Assembly (NCBI RefSeq): GCF_014041915.1
Contig: NZ_CP059472.1
Location: forward strand, 558,001 to 622,000
Length of the DNA: 64,000 nt
Origin: Marnyiella aurantia
GTDB taxonomy: Bacteria > Bacteroidota > Bacteroidia > Flavobacteriales > Weeksellaceae
Direction of reading: 5' to 3'
Under the pieces are notes generated by a model. That model saw only the letters and a program-made list of their open reading frames with translations, made no database searches and was not told the DNA's origin. Shown here piece by piece: positions 25,301 through 33,615 of this stretch (the first letter of the stretch is position 1; every line of letters begins with the position of its first letter). Made by a program: the position numbers and the translations under genes.

Positions 25301-26440
25301 ATGAGCCGTATCCATCTAAACAGGAAAGGATTTATTTTTAAAAAACACAGTCCGGAAGAGGTTTCAAACTTTGACCGGATTTTTGATGTTTTCAAAGATC
25401 TGCTTACTCATACATCAGGCGACCTGGAAGAGGCTTTTGAGTGGCTGGAGATGCTGGACAAAGAGTATGATATCTTCACGGACGAATATACTGTTGAAGA
25501 TTTCGAAGAAGACTTAAAAAAACGGGGATATATTAAGGAAGAGATTAAACCCGAAGACGGCAACGCGGGCACCGGTAAAGGCAAAAATATTGTTACTCCA
25601 AAACTTGAAAAAGCACTTCGTGAGTTCGCGTTGGATCAGATTTTCGGCAAACTGAAAAAAACCGGGATCGGAAACCACCGGACTTCGAAAGCGGGTGTAG
25701 GCGACGAAAGGGATGGCGAAAACCGCAACTTTCAGTACGGCGATGAACTTTCGAACATCAATATGACTGAAAGTCTTAAAAATGCGCAGATCAACAACGG
25801 CATCGCAGATTTAAGGCTGACAGAAGATGATCTTATGGTGGAAGAAACGCATCATAAGGCACAGATGAGTACCGTGCTGATGATAGACATCAGCCATTCT
25901 ATGATTCTATATGGCGAAGACCGCATCACTCCGGCCAAAAAGGTGGCCATGGCGCTGGTGGAACTTATCAAACGGAAATATCCAAAGGATTCTATTGATA
26001 TCATTGTCTTCGGTAATGAGGCTTGGCCTATTAAAATAAAAGACCTTCCGTACCTTCAGGTTGGTCCGTATCATACAAATACAGTTGCCGGACTGGAACT
26101 TGCCATGGACATCCTGCGGCGTAAAAGGAACACCAACAAACAGATTTTTATGATAACCGATGGCAAACCGAGCTGTATAAAGTTGCCAACAGGAGAATTT
26201 TATATGAACAGCGTAGGCCTGGACGAGATGATCGTGAACCAATGCCTGAACAAAGCTGCTCAGGCGCGCCGGCTCAAGATTCCTATCACCACTTTCATGA
26301 TTGCACAGGATCTCTATCTGCGGCGGTTTGTGGAAGCCTTCACAGCTCAGAACCAGGGTAAGGCGTTCCTTACGGGATTAACCAATTTGGGTGAGATGAT
26401 TTTTGAGGATTATGAAAGAAACAGAATCAGGAGGATTTAG
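25301..26440 (+). CDS. VWA domain protein, partner of MoxR-like AAA ATPase
   Basis: 379-aa cytosolic protein. The N-terminal half (about 1-170) is charged and helical; the C-terminal half (about 190-370) is a von Willebrand A domain with the MIDAS motif DISHSM and the later metal-site element TDGKPS. VWA proteins of this kind work with MoxR or chelatase-like AAA+ ATPases, often for metal insertion or protein-complex maturation, and such an ATPase is the next gene. The TTG at 25280 is rejected for ATG 25301. Unusually for a functional pair, 322 bp of repeat-rich DNA separates the two genes. Confidence 0.82.
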   Translation: MSRIHLNRKGFIFKKHSPEEVSNFDRIFDVFKDLLTHTSGDLEEAFEWLEMLDKEYDIFTDEYTVEDFEEDLKKRGYIKEEIKPEDGNAGTGKGKNIVTPKLEKALREFALDQIFGKLKKTGIGNHRTSKAGVGDERDGENRNFQYGDELSNINMTESLKNAQINNGIADLRLTEDDLMVEETHHKAQMSTVLMIDISHSMILYGEDRITPAKKVAMALVELIKRKYPKDSIDIIVFGNEAWPIKIKDLPYLQVGPYHTNTVAGLELAMDILRRKRNTNKQIFMITDGKPSCIKLPTGEFYMNSVGLDEMIVNQCLNKAAQARRLKIPITTFMIAQDLYLRRFVEAFTAQNQGKAFLTGLTNLGEMIFEDYERNRIRRI

Positions 26441-26444
26441 ATTC

Positions 26445-26762
26445 TAGATATCAGATGTTAGATTTTAGAAGTTAGAAGTTAGAATTTAGAAATGAGAATG
26501 AAAAGTTTGTAAAATGAATACAATGCACGTTCCCCATTTGAAATCTGACATCTGAAATCCTGCACTCCGCATTCAATTCAGCGTTCAGCGGTCAGTTCTG
26601 ATTTAACAATAATGCCCACAAGGAGTATACAGACGGAGGAAACAAAGCAAATTCAAAATCCATAATTCACAATCAAAATTGCAAATCCTGACTCTTGGCT
26701 CTTAATTCAACAGTCTGAAATCTAACATCTAACTTCTAACATCTCAATAAAAAAAATACAGC
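26445..26762. repeat. Inverted-repeat, low-complexity island between VWA and AAA genes
   Basis: No gene. Short words such as GTTAGA and CAGATG are repeated in a left cluster (26445-26490) and reappear inverted in a right cluster (26714-26745). A perfect 13-nt pair is GTTAGAAGTTAGA at 26471-26483 with its complement at 26728-26740; GATGTTAGA at 26454-26462 also has inverted copies at 26721-26729 and 26735-26743. The central 220 bp carry further short direct words (AAATCTGACATCTGAAATC, CATTCAATTCAGCGTTCAG). It is similar in style to the island at 62.1-62.7 kb. It could fold into a long hairpin in the message. Confidence 0.75.
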
Positions 26763-28217
26763 ATGAAAGAAAATACAACATTCGGCGAATTAAAGAAATC
26801 AGGATATACGCATAAAACCATCAGTGAAGAAATTCAGCATAACCTTATTGCAAAGATAAAGGCGAAGGAGCCTGTATTTGAAGGGCTTTGGGGTTATGAA
26901 GATACTGTTATTCCTCAACTCAAAAAGGCGCTGCTGGCCGGACACCATATTAATCTTCTGGGTCTGCGCGGCCAGGCAAAAACGCGTATTGCCCGAAGGA
27001 TGGTAAGCCTGCTGGATGAATATATGCCAATCGTAAAAGGTTCAGAAATTAATGACAGTCCATTCCAGACTATTTCAAAATACGCCCGTGACCTTGTTGA
27101 TGAGCTGGGCGATGACACTCCCATTTCCTGGGTTCACCGTAACGATCGCTTCTTTGAAAAACTTGCCACACCGGATGTGAATGTTGCCGATCTCATTGGT
27201 GATATTGACCCAATAAAAGCCGCGACACTCAAACTTCCGTATTCAGATGAGCGCGTTTTACATTACGGTATGATTCCTCGTGCCAACCGCTGCATTTTTG
27301 TTCTTAATGAGCTTCCCGATCTGCAGGCGCGTATCCAGGTGTCACTTTTCAACATTTTGCAGGAAGGCGACATCCAGATTCGCGGATTCCAACTCAGGAT
27401 GCCTTTGGATATTCAGTTTGTATTTACAGCGAACCCGGAAGATTACACCAACCGCGGCAGCATAGTTACTCCGCTGAAAGACAGAATCGGTTCGCAAATA
27501 TTCACGCATTACCCTCAGTCCATAGCCTTAGCCAGACAAATTACGGAACAGGAAGCACGCGTATCGCTGAGCGACAGGGAAACTATCGAAGTGCCCGAAT
27601 TAGCTAAAGACCTGCTGGAAGAAATCGCTTTTGCCGCCCGGAACAGTGAGTTTGTTGATGCCAAAAGTGGAGTGAGCGCCAGGCTTACGATCAGCGCGAT
27701 GGAAAACCTGATGGCTGCGGCCAAGCTTCGCCTTATTGAAGGTAATCTGGAGCGTACTGCAATCCGTTTACTTGATTTCATGTCCGTAATTCCGTCTATT
27801 ACAGGAAAAATTGAACTCGTGTACGAAGGTGAACAGGAAGGTGCCGACCATGTGGCAAAAATCCTGATAGACCAGGCCGTGATGAGCCAGTTTGAAACGA
27901 TTTTCCCAAGAATTGGCAAACTTGAGAAACAAGGTGTGAAAACCCCTTATACCGATCTTATTCAGTGGTTTGATGAGAATCAGCTGCAATTGAACTACAG
28001 TGATTCCGACAGGGACTACAACGGCAAACTGAATACTGTTAAGCCACTGGTTAGACTGGTAGATGAAAATACGGGAGATTTGAACGACACCGAACGCAAT
28101 TTCTGCATGGAACTTGTTCTTTGGGCACTTACTGTGAATAAGAAACTTGACAAATCTGAAGCTGAAAACAGCTTCACGTACGATGCTCCCGGAATTGGCA
28201 AATATTACAGCAGATAA
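26763..28217 (+). CDS. MoxR/magnesium-chelatase-like AAA+ ATPase
   Basis: 484-aa AAA+ protein. Walker A reads GLRGQAKT (67-74), with Ala in the place of the usual second Gly, as in many MoxR/chelatase proteins. The Walker B-like strand is FVLNELPDL, with Asn instead of the usual Asp but Glu kept, and the sensor-1 Asn follows in FVFTANPEDYTNRG. The lid and C-terminal helical part run to 484. It probably remodels or metallates a protein partner together with the upstream VWA protein. Its cell target is unknown. Confidence 0.85.
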   Translation: MKENTTFGELKKSGYTHKTISEEIQHNLIAKIKAKEPVFEGLWGYEDTVIPQLKKALLAGHHINLLGLRGQAKTRIARRMVSLLDEYMPIVKGSEINDSPFQTISKYARDLVDELGDDTPISWVHRNDRFFEKLATPDVNVADLIGDIDPIKAATLKLPYSDERVLHYGMIPRANRCIFVLNELPDLQARIQVSLFNILQEGDIQIRGFQLRMPLDIQFVFTANPEDYTNRGSIVTPLKDRIGSQIFTHYPQSIALARQITEQEARVSLSDRETIEVPELAKDLLEEIAFAARNSEFVDAKSGVSARLTISAMENLMAAAKLRLIEGNLERTAIRLLDFMSVIPSITGKIELVYEGEQEGADHVAKILIDQAVMSQFETIFPRIGKLEKQGVKTPYTDLIQWFDENQLQLNYSDSDRDYNGKLNTVKPLVRLVDENTGDLNDTERNFCMELVLWALTVNKKLDKSEAENSFTYDAPGIGKYYSR

Positions 28218-28244
28218 ACAAAATTAAGGTTTCATTATAATAAT

Positions 28245-28277
28245 AAACCTCTTCCCAACAATGTTCGGAAGAGGTTT
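28245..28277. terminator. Bidirectional terminator
   Basis: AAACCTCTTCC (28245-28255) pairs perfectly with GGAAGAGGTTT (28267-28277) across an 11-nt loop, between the convergent AAA and KTSC genes. Confidence 0.8.
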
Positions 28278-28299
28278 AAATTGTATCTGCACAGAGGTA

Positions 28300-28746
28300 C
28301 TAGTCCGCCATAGCTTCACCAGCCTTTCGGTGGATAAAGTTTCCATAGATATGACGTCTGGCAAACCTGCTTGGAGAATCTGCATTTACCATTTTAATAT
28401 AAGTGTTGCGGGGAACTCCGATGTATTCGTACATCTTGCCGTTCAGATGCTGTATTTTAAGTATCTGCTTTTCGTACTCAAAATCCTGGATATTGGATTT
28501 GGATGTAGTTTCGCCGTACTCCTCTTTGTATTTTTCCTGAGTCTCCGGGTTAATACTTACCAGAAAGTGGTAGGCTTCAATTACTGACTTACTTGTGGCT
28601 TCTGCCTCTACGCGACCGTTTTCATCATTCACAAATTTGTCAGGATGTGCCTCCTTCATTGTATTTCTGTAAATGGTTTTCAGTTCTTTCAGGGTTACCA
28701 TCTTGTCTACGCCAAGCAGCTTGCGGTGTTCGCCAATTCTTTTCAT
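28300..28746 (-). CDS. J-domain-like and KTSC domain protein
   Basis: 148-aa cytosolic protein joining two small modules. Residues about 8-75 form a DnaJ-like helix bundle that keeps the HPD tripeptide (EAHPDKF), which in true J-domains stimulates DnaK. Residues about 90-140 match the KTSC domain (YEYIGVPRNTYIKM, SRFARRHIYGNF), a small fold found alone or in nuclease/RNA-related proteins. A frame extends upstream to 28812, but ATG 28746 gives the natural N-terminus MKRIGEHRKLLG. The role is unknown; a DnaK-assisted function is a guess from the HPD motif. Confidence 0.78.
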   Translation of the reverse strand: MKRIGEHRKLLGVDKMVTLKELKTIYRNTMKEAHPDKFVNDENGRVEAEATSKSVIEAYHFLVSINPETQEKYKEEYGETTSKSNIQDFEYEKQILKIQHLNGKMYEYIGVPRNTYIKMVNADSPSRFARRHIYGNFIHRKAGEAMAD

Positions 28747-28973
28747 AAAAAATAATATCGTGATTTGTTGAATAAAGAGAGGCTTTCGGCATATTGCTGT
28801 TTGAAATGACAACCACAGTTCCTGTCTGAATTTCGGAGTGCAAAATTAGGCTTTTAATTTTTAATAGCTGGAATGATAATAAATTACAGATTTATTTTTG
28901 CAGAATGAATACCTTTGCGCACTGTTTTTAACCCCACAAAAGGTCTTGTCACCTGTTCTTCTTCAAATAGTAA

Positions 28974-30425
28974 ATGAATTCGGAATTAATATACCGGATC
29001 GCCTGCAATGACTGCGGCGGTATGGGAAAGAAAAAGCAGCGCATTCGAAAGAGTGTGCGGATCCGATATGAAAAAGCTCTGGAAAAATGGCGCAGTGATG
29101 GAGCTACCGGTCCCTGTCCCGTAAAACCTGAGCCTCATCTATCTACCTGTTTCAGCTGTTCCGGCACGGGTTTACTGGCTTCAGAAACGTTTCCTGTTCC
29201 CGACAGCGAAAAATTCCCAAATGTGGCCATCATTGGTGGCGGCATCGGTGGTGTTGCACTGGCGGTGGCCTGCCTGCACCGCGGAATCCCTTTCATACTT
29301 TACGAAAAAGACAACAGTTTCAGCGACAGGTCGCAAGGCTACGGACTCACCCTGCAACAGGCCAGCAAAGCGATGGATGGCTTCGGAATAATAAAACTCG
29401 AAGAAGGTGTAGTCTCTACAAGACATGTAGTTCACACTCCGGCAGGTGATATAGTTGGTGAATGGGGCATGCGGAAATGGCTGGGAACAAACGAAAAAGC
29501 CGGTAGCAGACGTACCAACGTCCATATTGCTCGCCAAAACTTACGGGCAGCACTGATGAGTCAGCTGCAGAACACAGACAATATAAAATGGGGATATGAA
29601 CTTTCAGCACTTAGTCAAAGTGCTGATAAACAAATCGACCTGCATTTTAACGTTAAGGATCATAAAATTACCGAAAAAGCAGATTTAGTGGTCGGTGCCG
29701 ACGGTATACGAAGTGCCGTAAGAAGACTTTTGATCGGTGAAGACATTTTGTCGCTCCGTTATCTGGGCTGCATTGTGATTTTGGGTATCTGTAAGCTGGA
29801 TGACATTACAGACTGCGACCGTATGCTTTTGGATTCGGCTACCATTTTCCAGACGGCTAATGGCAAGGAGCGCATTTATATAATGCCTTACGATAAAACA
29901 TCGGTGATGTGGCAGCTCAGCTTCCCTATTTCCGAAGATAACGCTAAAAAATTAAGGCTGAACGGGGCTGAAGCGTTAAAAGAAGAAGCCTTGAGAAGAA
30001 CACCGTGGCACGACCCTATCCCGCAGATTCTGCAGGCAACCGAAGTTTCAAAGATTTCAGGCTATCCGGTTTATGACCGTGCGCTACTCACTCCGGAGCA
30101 TTTGGCGAAGGCAGATTCCGTCACACTTATCGGCGATGCAGCTCACCCTATGAGCCCATTCAAAGGTCAGGGAGCCAACCAGGCTTTGCTGGATGCATTG
30201 GCCCTGGCACGCGCGATTGCGAAAGGCTGTTCCGGACAAAAAGACTGGCGTGAAAAAGGTATCAGAAAAAGTGTTCTCATAAATTTTGAGCTTGAAATGC
30301 TGCAGCGAAGTGCCGTTAAGGTTGAAGATTCGGCCGCCGCAGCTGATTTCCTGCATTCGGAACTGGCGCTTTATGCTGCTGATGAACCGCGGGGTAAAGT
30401 CCTGAAAAGAAACAGGGAATTTTAG
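28974..30425 (+). CDS. FAD-dependent monooxygenase with N-terminal DnaJ-like zinc ribbon
   Basis: 483-aa flavoprotein of the PHBH-like group A monooxygenase family. Residues 1-70 contain two CxxCxGxG motifs, C11-ND-C14-GGMG and C59-FS-C62-SGTG, separated by a basic helix, as in the DnaJ zinc-binding region. The FAD Rossmann motif GGGIGG starts near residue 88. The second FAD motif is DAAHPMSPFKGQGANQAL, near the C-terminal third. The monooxygenase part resembles tetracycline- or aromatic-hydroxylating flavoproteins; the substrate is unknown. Fusion to a zinc ribbon is unusual and may mediate protein binding. It converges on the GH13 gene with a 16-bp gap. Confidence 0.82.
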   Translation: MNSELIYRIACNDCGGMGKKKQRIRKSVRIRYEKALEKWRSDGATGPCPVKPEPHLSTCFSCSGTGLLASETFPVPDSEKFPNVAIIGGGIGGVALAVACLHRGIPFILYEKDNSFSDRSQGYGLTLQQASKAMDGFGIIKLEEGVVSTRHVVHTPAGDIVGEWGMRKWLGTNEKAGSRRTNVHIARQNLRAALMSQLQNTDNIKWGYELSALSQSADKQIDLHFNVKDHKITEKADLVVGADGIRSAVRRLLIGEDILSLRYLGCIVILGICKLDDITDCDRMLLDSATIFQTANGKERIYIMPYDKTSVMWQLSFPISEDNAKKLRLNGAEALKEEALRRTPWHDPIPQILQATEVSKISGYPVYDRALLTPEHLAKADSVTLIGDAAHPMSPFKGQGANQALLDALALARAIAKGCSGQKDWREKGIRKSVLINFELEMLQRSAVKVEDSAAAADFLHSELALYAADEPRGKVLKRNREF

Positions 30426-30441
30426 TACAGTACATTACAGC

Positions 30442-31719
30442 TTAACTGTAAAAGACTGAAAATCCGCCAGGTTCCAGAACAAAACCTGTGTCGCTGGAAA
30501 AATTCTTTTTTGAACCGGTAAAAAGTTCAGTGTAAGTTCCAGACAGAGACTCACCGTTAATATTGAAACTTATCTGTTCCCTGGAAAAACTAATCACAGT
30601 AAGCACAGAGGCTTCGCCATTTACCCTCATATAAACCAAAACCCTGTCATCAACAGCAGTCTTCAGCAAATACGTGCACACGTTCGAATCGCCACCCCGC
30701 AAAGCCGGATGAGTGCTCTTCAGAGTCAGGAGCTTCTTATAAAAATCATGGAGTTCAAAGGTGTCCGTCCAGGGTATTGTATCCTTCTCAAAAAACTCCA
30801 GCCTTTTTGTGCGTAAAGGGATTTCCTGCCCGTTATAGATGAGCGGCACGCCGTTCCAGGTCACTGAAAATACAGCCAGCGCCTGTGCAAAGATCCCGTA
30901 TTTTTCATACTCCGTGCCGTTCCATGTGTTTTCGTCATGATTGGATGTGAACCAGGCGCGCATGGATCCGTCGCCGATTTCTGAATATCTGACGAGCAGA
31001 TCTTTGAGCTCGACGAAGCTAAGATTACCGTCACAGAAGTCCTTAGTCCTGTGCATCCAGTTCCAAACGTAGCTGGCATCGAAGACTTTTCCGTATTCGG
31101 GATGATCGAGTTCATCAAATTCGCCAAGCCAGAACAATGGTTTCAGTTGTTCTACTGCAGTTCTGGCCTGCTGCCAGAAGTCCAGCTGCACCCAGGCGGC
31201 AAGGTCGCAGCGAAAACCGTCTATATTGGTTTCCCTCACCCAAAATTTCATGGCCTCGATCATTGCCAACCGCATTTCGTGATTTGAATAATTCAGCTCA
31301 ATAATATCGTCCATACCGGAAGCAGTCTGAAAATCACCGGTATCGGGATTCTTCCGGTAGAATTCAGGATTCGAAAGTGTCCACACATGGTCCCAGCCCG
31401 TATGGTTGGCCACCCAGTCTATTATGATTTTAAAACCCATACTATGCACCTCTTCAACAAGATCTTTAAAATCTTTCAGGGAGCCAAATTCCGGGTTTAT
31501 AGAAGTGTAATCCGCGGCAGCATACTGGCTGCCCAGGCTGCCTTTCTTGTTTTTCTGTGCGACGGGAGTGATTGGCATAAACCAGAGGGTTTCCACACCC
31601 ATATCCTTCAGCCGGGAAAGTTGTGCCGCAAATGCTTTGAAGGTACCTTCAGGAGTGTACTGACGCAGGTTTACTTCGTAAATATTGGTAGTGTGTTTCC
31701 ACGTACATGGTATAGTCAT
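30442..31719 (-). CDS. GH13 alpha-amylase family glycosidase (paralogue 2)
   Basis: 425-aa cytosolic GH13 enzyme similar along its length to the protein at 22787-24106. Regions: DWVANHTGWD, GFRCDLAAW (nucleophile Asp), WLGEFDE (acid/base Glu) and FTSNHDENTW. A C-terminal beta domain ends the protein. The longer frame to 31761 begins with TTG, so ATG 31719 is preferred, although the -7 box at 31791-31798 allows both. Having two forms 6 kb apart suggests either different chain-length preference or an old local duplication with divergence. Confidence 0.88.
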   Translation of the reverse strand: MTIPCTWKHTTNIYEVNLRQYTPEGTFKAFAAQLSRLKDMGVETLWFMPITPVAQKNKKGSLGSQYAAADYTSINPEFGSLKDFKDLVEEVHSMGFKIIIDWVANHTGWDHVWTLSNPEFYRKNPDTGDFQTASGMDDIIELNYSNHEMRLAMIEAMKFWVRETNIDGFRCDLAAWVQLDFWQQARTAVEQLKPLFWLGEFDELDHPEYGKVFDASYVWNWMHRTKDFCDGNLSFVELKDLLVRYSEIGDGSMRAWFTSNHDENTWNGTEYEKYGIFAQALAVFSVTWNGVPLIYNGQEIPLRTKRLEFFEKDTIPWTDTFELHDFYKKLLTLKSTHPALRGGDSNVCTYLLKTAVDDRVLVYMRVNGEASVLTVISFSREQISFNINGESLSGTYTELFTGSKKNFSSDTGFVLEPGGFSVFYS

Positions 31720-31790
31720 TGGAAATGGAATCAGGTAGTTATTTACAGTTGCTTTCCGCAAACTTTGCTATCACTTTGTAATGTCTTACA

Positions 31791-31798
31791 CAAATCTA
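31791..31798 (-). promoter_or_regulatory. -7 box for GH13 paralogue 2
   Basis: Minus-strand TAGATTTG is an exact TAnnTTTG match with a predicted start near 31785. Confidence 0.45.
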
Positions 31799-31823
31799 AT
31801 AATTAGTACTTAAAAATAAAGAA

Positions 31824-31847
31824 CAAAAAAACCCTGCATCTGCAGGG
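31824..31847 (-). terminator. Terminator of the pRiA4b-like gene
   Basis: CCCTGCA-TC-TGCAGGG (31832-31847) is followed on the minus strand by a run of seven T. It lies 14 bp after the stop codon of the gene at 31861-32439. Confidence 0.8.
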
Positions 31848-31860
31848 ATATGGTTAATTC

Positions 31861-32439
31861 TTAATCTTCATCGTCGTCATCAAGAGGCTCATCCGCAAAA
31901 TCCAGCGCATCTTCATCATCAAAATCATCATCTTCATCGGCGAAATCGCCCTCTTCAAAATCGTCGTTAAAGGCAAAATCGTCATCATCGTTGAATAATG
32001 GCATCACAGGTTTCTTATTCTTACCGCTACTTTTACCGGGAGCCTTTAGTGGTACGGCTCCGAAACGGAAAACGGTGATTGGATAGTTTACTGCAGGTTT
32101 TTCATCTACAACCTCCACCAGTTCGCAGAAGAATTCCCAAAGATCCAACAGTCCGTACTGAAACTGAGCGCGGTCGCCATCGGTCTCAAAGGCTTCATCT
32201 ATATAGACGTCTGACATGATCTCACCATCCCCTTCGTCCGTCATATCTTCCAGCGGAACTGACTTTATAATGGTGCCGTCTGACTCCAGCAGATTGAAGG
32301 CAGAAAGTTCTTCGCCCTGAAGGCTAAAGGCACTTTTAATGCCTAAATGAAGGTTCCAGAGTGTTTGCTTTCCTTTGATTTCGATATCACGGAAAATGTT
32401 GTCCTTGGTATCTAAAATTACGCGGATTTTATAAACCAT
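31861..32439 (-). CDS. pRiA4b ORF-3-like (IS1096 TnpR-like) protein with acidic tail
   Basis: 192-aa cytosolic protein. Residues 1-130 match the pRiA4b ORF-3/IS1096 passenger TnpR fold (IKGKQTLWNLHLGIKSAF near the start, an FQYGLLDLWEFFCELVEV-like region). The last 45 residues are almost all Asp and Glu with a few Phe and Ala, a highly acidic tail that may bind basic proteins or mimic nucleic acid. The name comes from mobile elements, but nothing around it looks like one. It is probably a chromosomal Bacteroidetes gene. Function unknown. Confidence 0.78.
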   Translation of the reverse strand: MVYKIRVILDTKDNIFRDIEIKGKQTLWNLHLGIKSAFSLQGEELSAFNLLESDGTIIKSVPLEDMTDEGDGEIMSDVYIDEAFETDGDRAQFQYGLLDLWEFFCELVEVVDEKPAVNYPITVFRFGAVPLKAPGKSSGKNKKPVMPLFNDDDDFAFNDDFEEGDFADEDDDFDDEDALDFADEPLDDDDED

Positions 32440-32559
32440 TATCGCTTTCTTGTATTAGTTTTTCAGAATGTTAACGGTACAAATATAGGATAATTGTGAG
32501 CGGAGCGAAAAGTTTTAAAAATCTTTTTTTTTAAAATATTTTACTACATTCCACGCTGT

Positions 32560-33594
32560 TTAAGGCTCTGTTTCCAACATAAAAGTGAAAGTTGTCCCTT
32601 CCAGATATACGCTGTGTACGGATACGGCTTCATTGTGAGCTTCCAGAATATGTTTTACGATAGCCAGACCTAACCCGGAACCTCCGCCCCGGCGGCTTCT
32701 GGAAGATTCAACGCGGTAAAACCTTTCAAAAATTCTTGGGAGTAGCTCTTTCTTGATCCCCATTCCGTTATCGGCTACCTCAACAAGCACTTTGGAGCGA
32801 AGTTTATTGGTACGTACCGTTATGAGGGCATTTTCGCGGTTGGAATAGTAGATGGCATTGGAGATGAGGTTGATAAGTACCTGACTGATCCGCTGCCGGT
32901 CTGCCCTTACCATAATTACGGTATGTGAGGTCTGCAGCTGCATCCGTGCTTCTTTCTTCTCCGCTTCCAGGTCCAGCATATCCATGATCTCGCGGATCAG
33001 GAGGTTCAGGTCGAAGGAGGTTATATTAAGGTTGATCTCGCCATACTCAAACTGGTTCAGCATATCCAGGTCTTTCACGATATCAAGCAGTCTTTCCACC
33101 GATTTATCAATCCGGTCCAGGTACTTATCGCGGATGGCCAGGTTCTCGACTCCCCCCTCAATCAGTGTTTCCACATATCCCTGAATGGAAAACAGCGGAG
33201 TTTTGAGCTCGTGTGATACATTGCCGATGTATTCCTTCCGGTACGTGGCCATGCCCTTCATCGTATCGATCTCGCTTGCATTTCTTTGGGAGAGTTCTGA
33301 AACTTTCTCCCCTAACTGAGTAAAGCTCATTTCACTCTCGTCCGTTGGAATTATACCCTGCGGGAGAATTGTACTTATACGTTTGATTTGCTTTTTGCCA
33401 TAGTAACCGAACAGGAATTCGAGCACGAAATAATTAATGCCTAACATGATTATGACACAGAGTCCCATAACCAGATAAAAACGGTCCCGGTCTTCGGCCA
33501 GCTGAACCTGCGAGAGATTGAATGCCAACGCCACAAAAACCATCACCAGCGTCATGAACAGTGAGGCAATGAATGTTAATTCCCTGAATTTCAA
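32560..33594 (-). CDS. PhoR-like sensor histidine kinase
   Basis: 344-aa membrane kinase. Two helices (about 8-28 and 40-62) enclose a periplasmic loop of only about 12 residues, so it senses within the membrane or through a partner, as PhoR does. The phospho-acceptor is His128 in NVSHELKTP; ATP-site boxes are LINLISNAIYYSN (N), VADNGMGI (G1) and GGGSGLGLAIV (G2). The start is TTG: no in-frame ATG exists between an upstream stop and this codon, and the next Met (14) lies inside helix 1. It follows the response regulator gene by 21 bp. PhoR identity is suggested by architecture only. Confidence 0.85.
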   Translation of the reverse strand: MKFRELTFIASLFMTLVMVFVALAFNLSQVQLAEDRDRFYLVMGLCVIIMLGINYFVLEFLFGYYGKKQIKRISTILPQGIIPTDESEMSFTQLGEKVSELSQRNASEIDTMKGMATYRKEYIGNVSHELKTPLFSIQGYVETLIEGGVENLAIRDKYLDRIDKSVERLLDIVKDLDMLNQFEYGEINLNITSFDLNLLIREIMDMLDLEAEKKEARMQLQTSHTVIMVRADRQRISQVLINLISNAIYYSNRENALITVRTNKLRSKVLVEVADNGMGIKKELLPRIFERFYRVESSRSRRGGGSGLGLAIVKHILEAHNEAVSVHSVYLEGTTFTFMLETEP

Positions 33595-33615
33595 TTTGAT
33601 AATTTTCGGTAAATG

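Noticed and set aside
31861-32439. Possible mobile element from the IS1096 TnpR-like label
   Set aside because: No transposase, terminal repeats or target duplication is seen; the gene has its own terminator and is an ordinary chromosomal gene.
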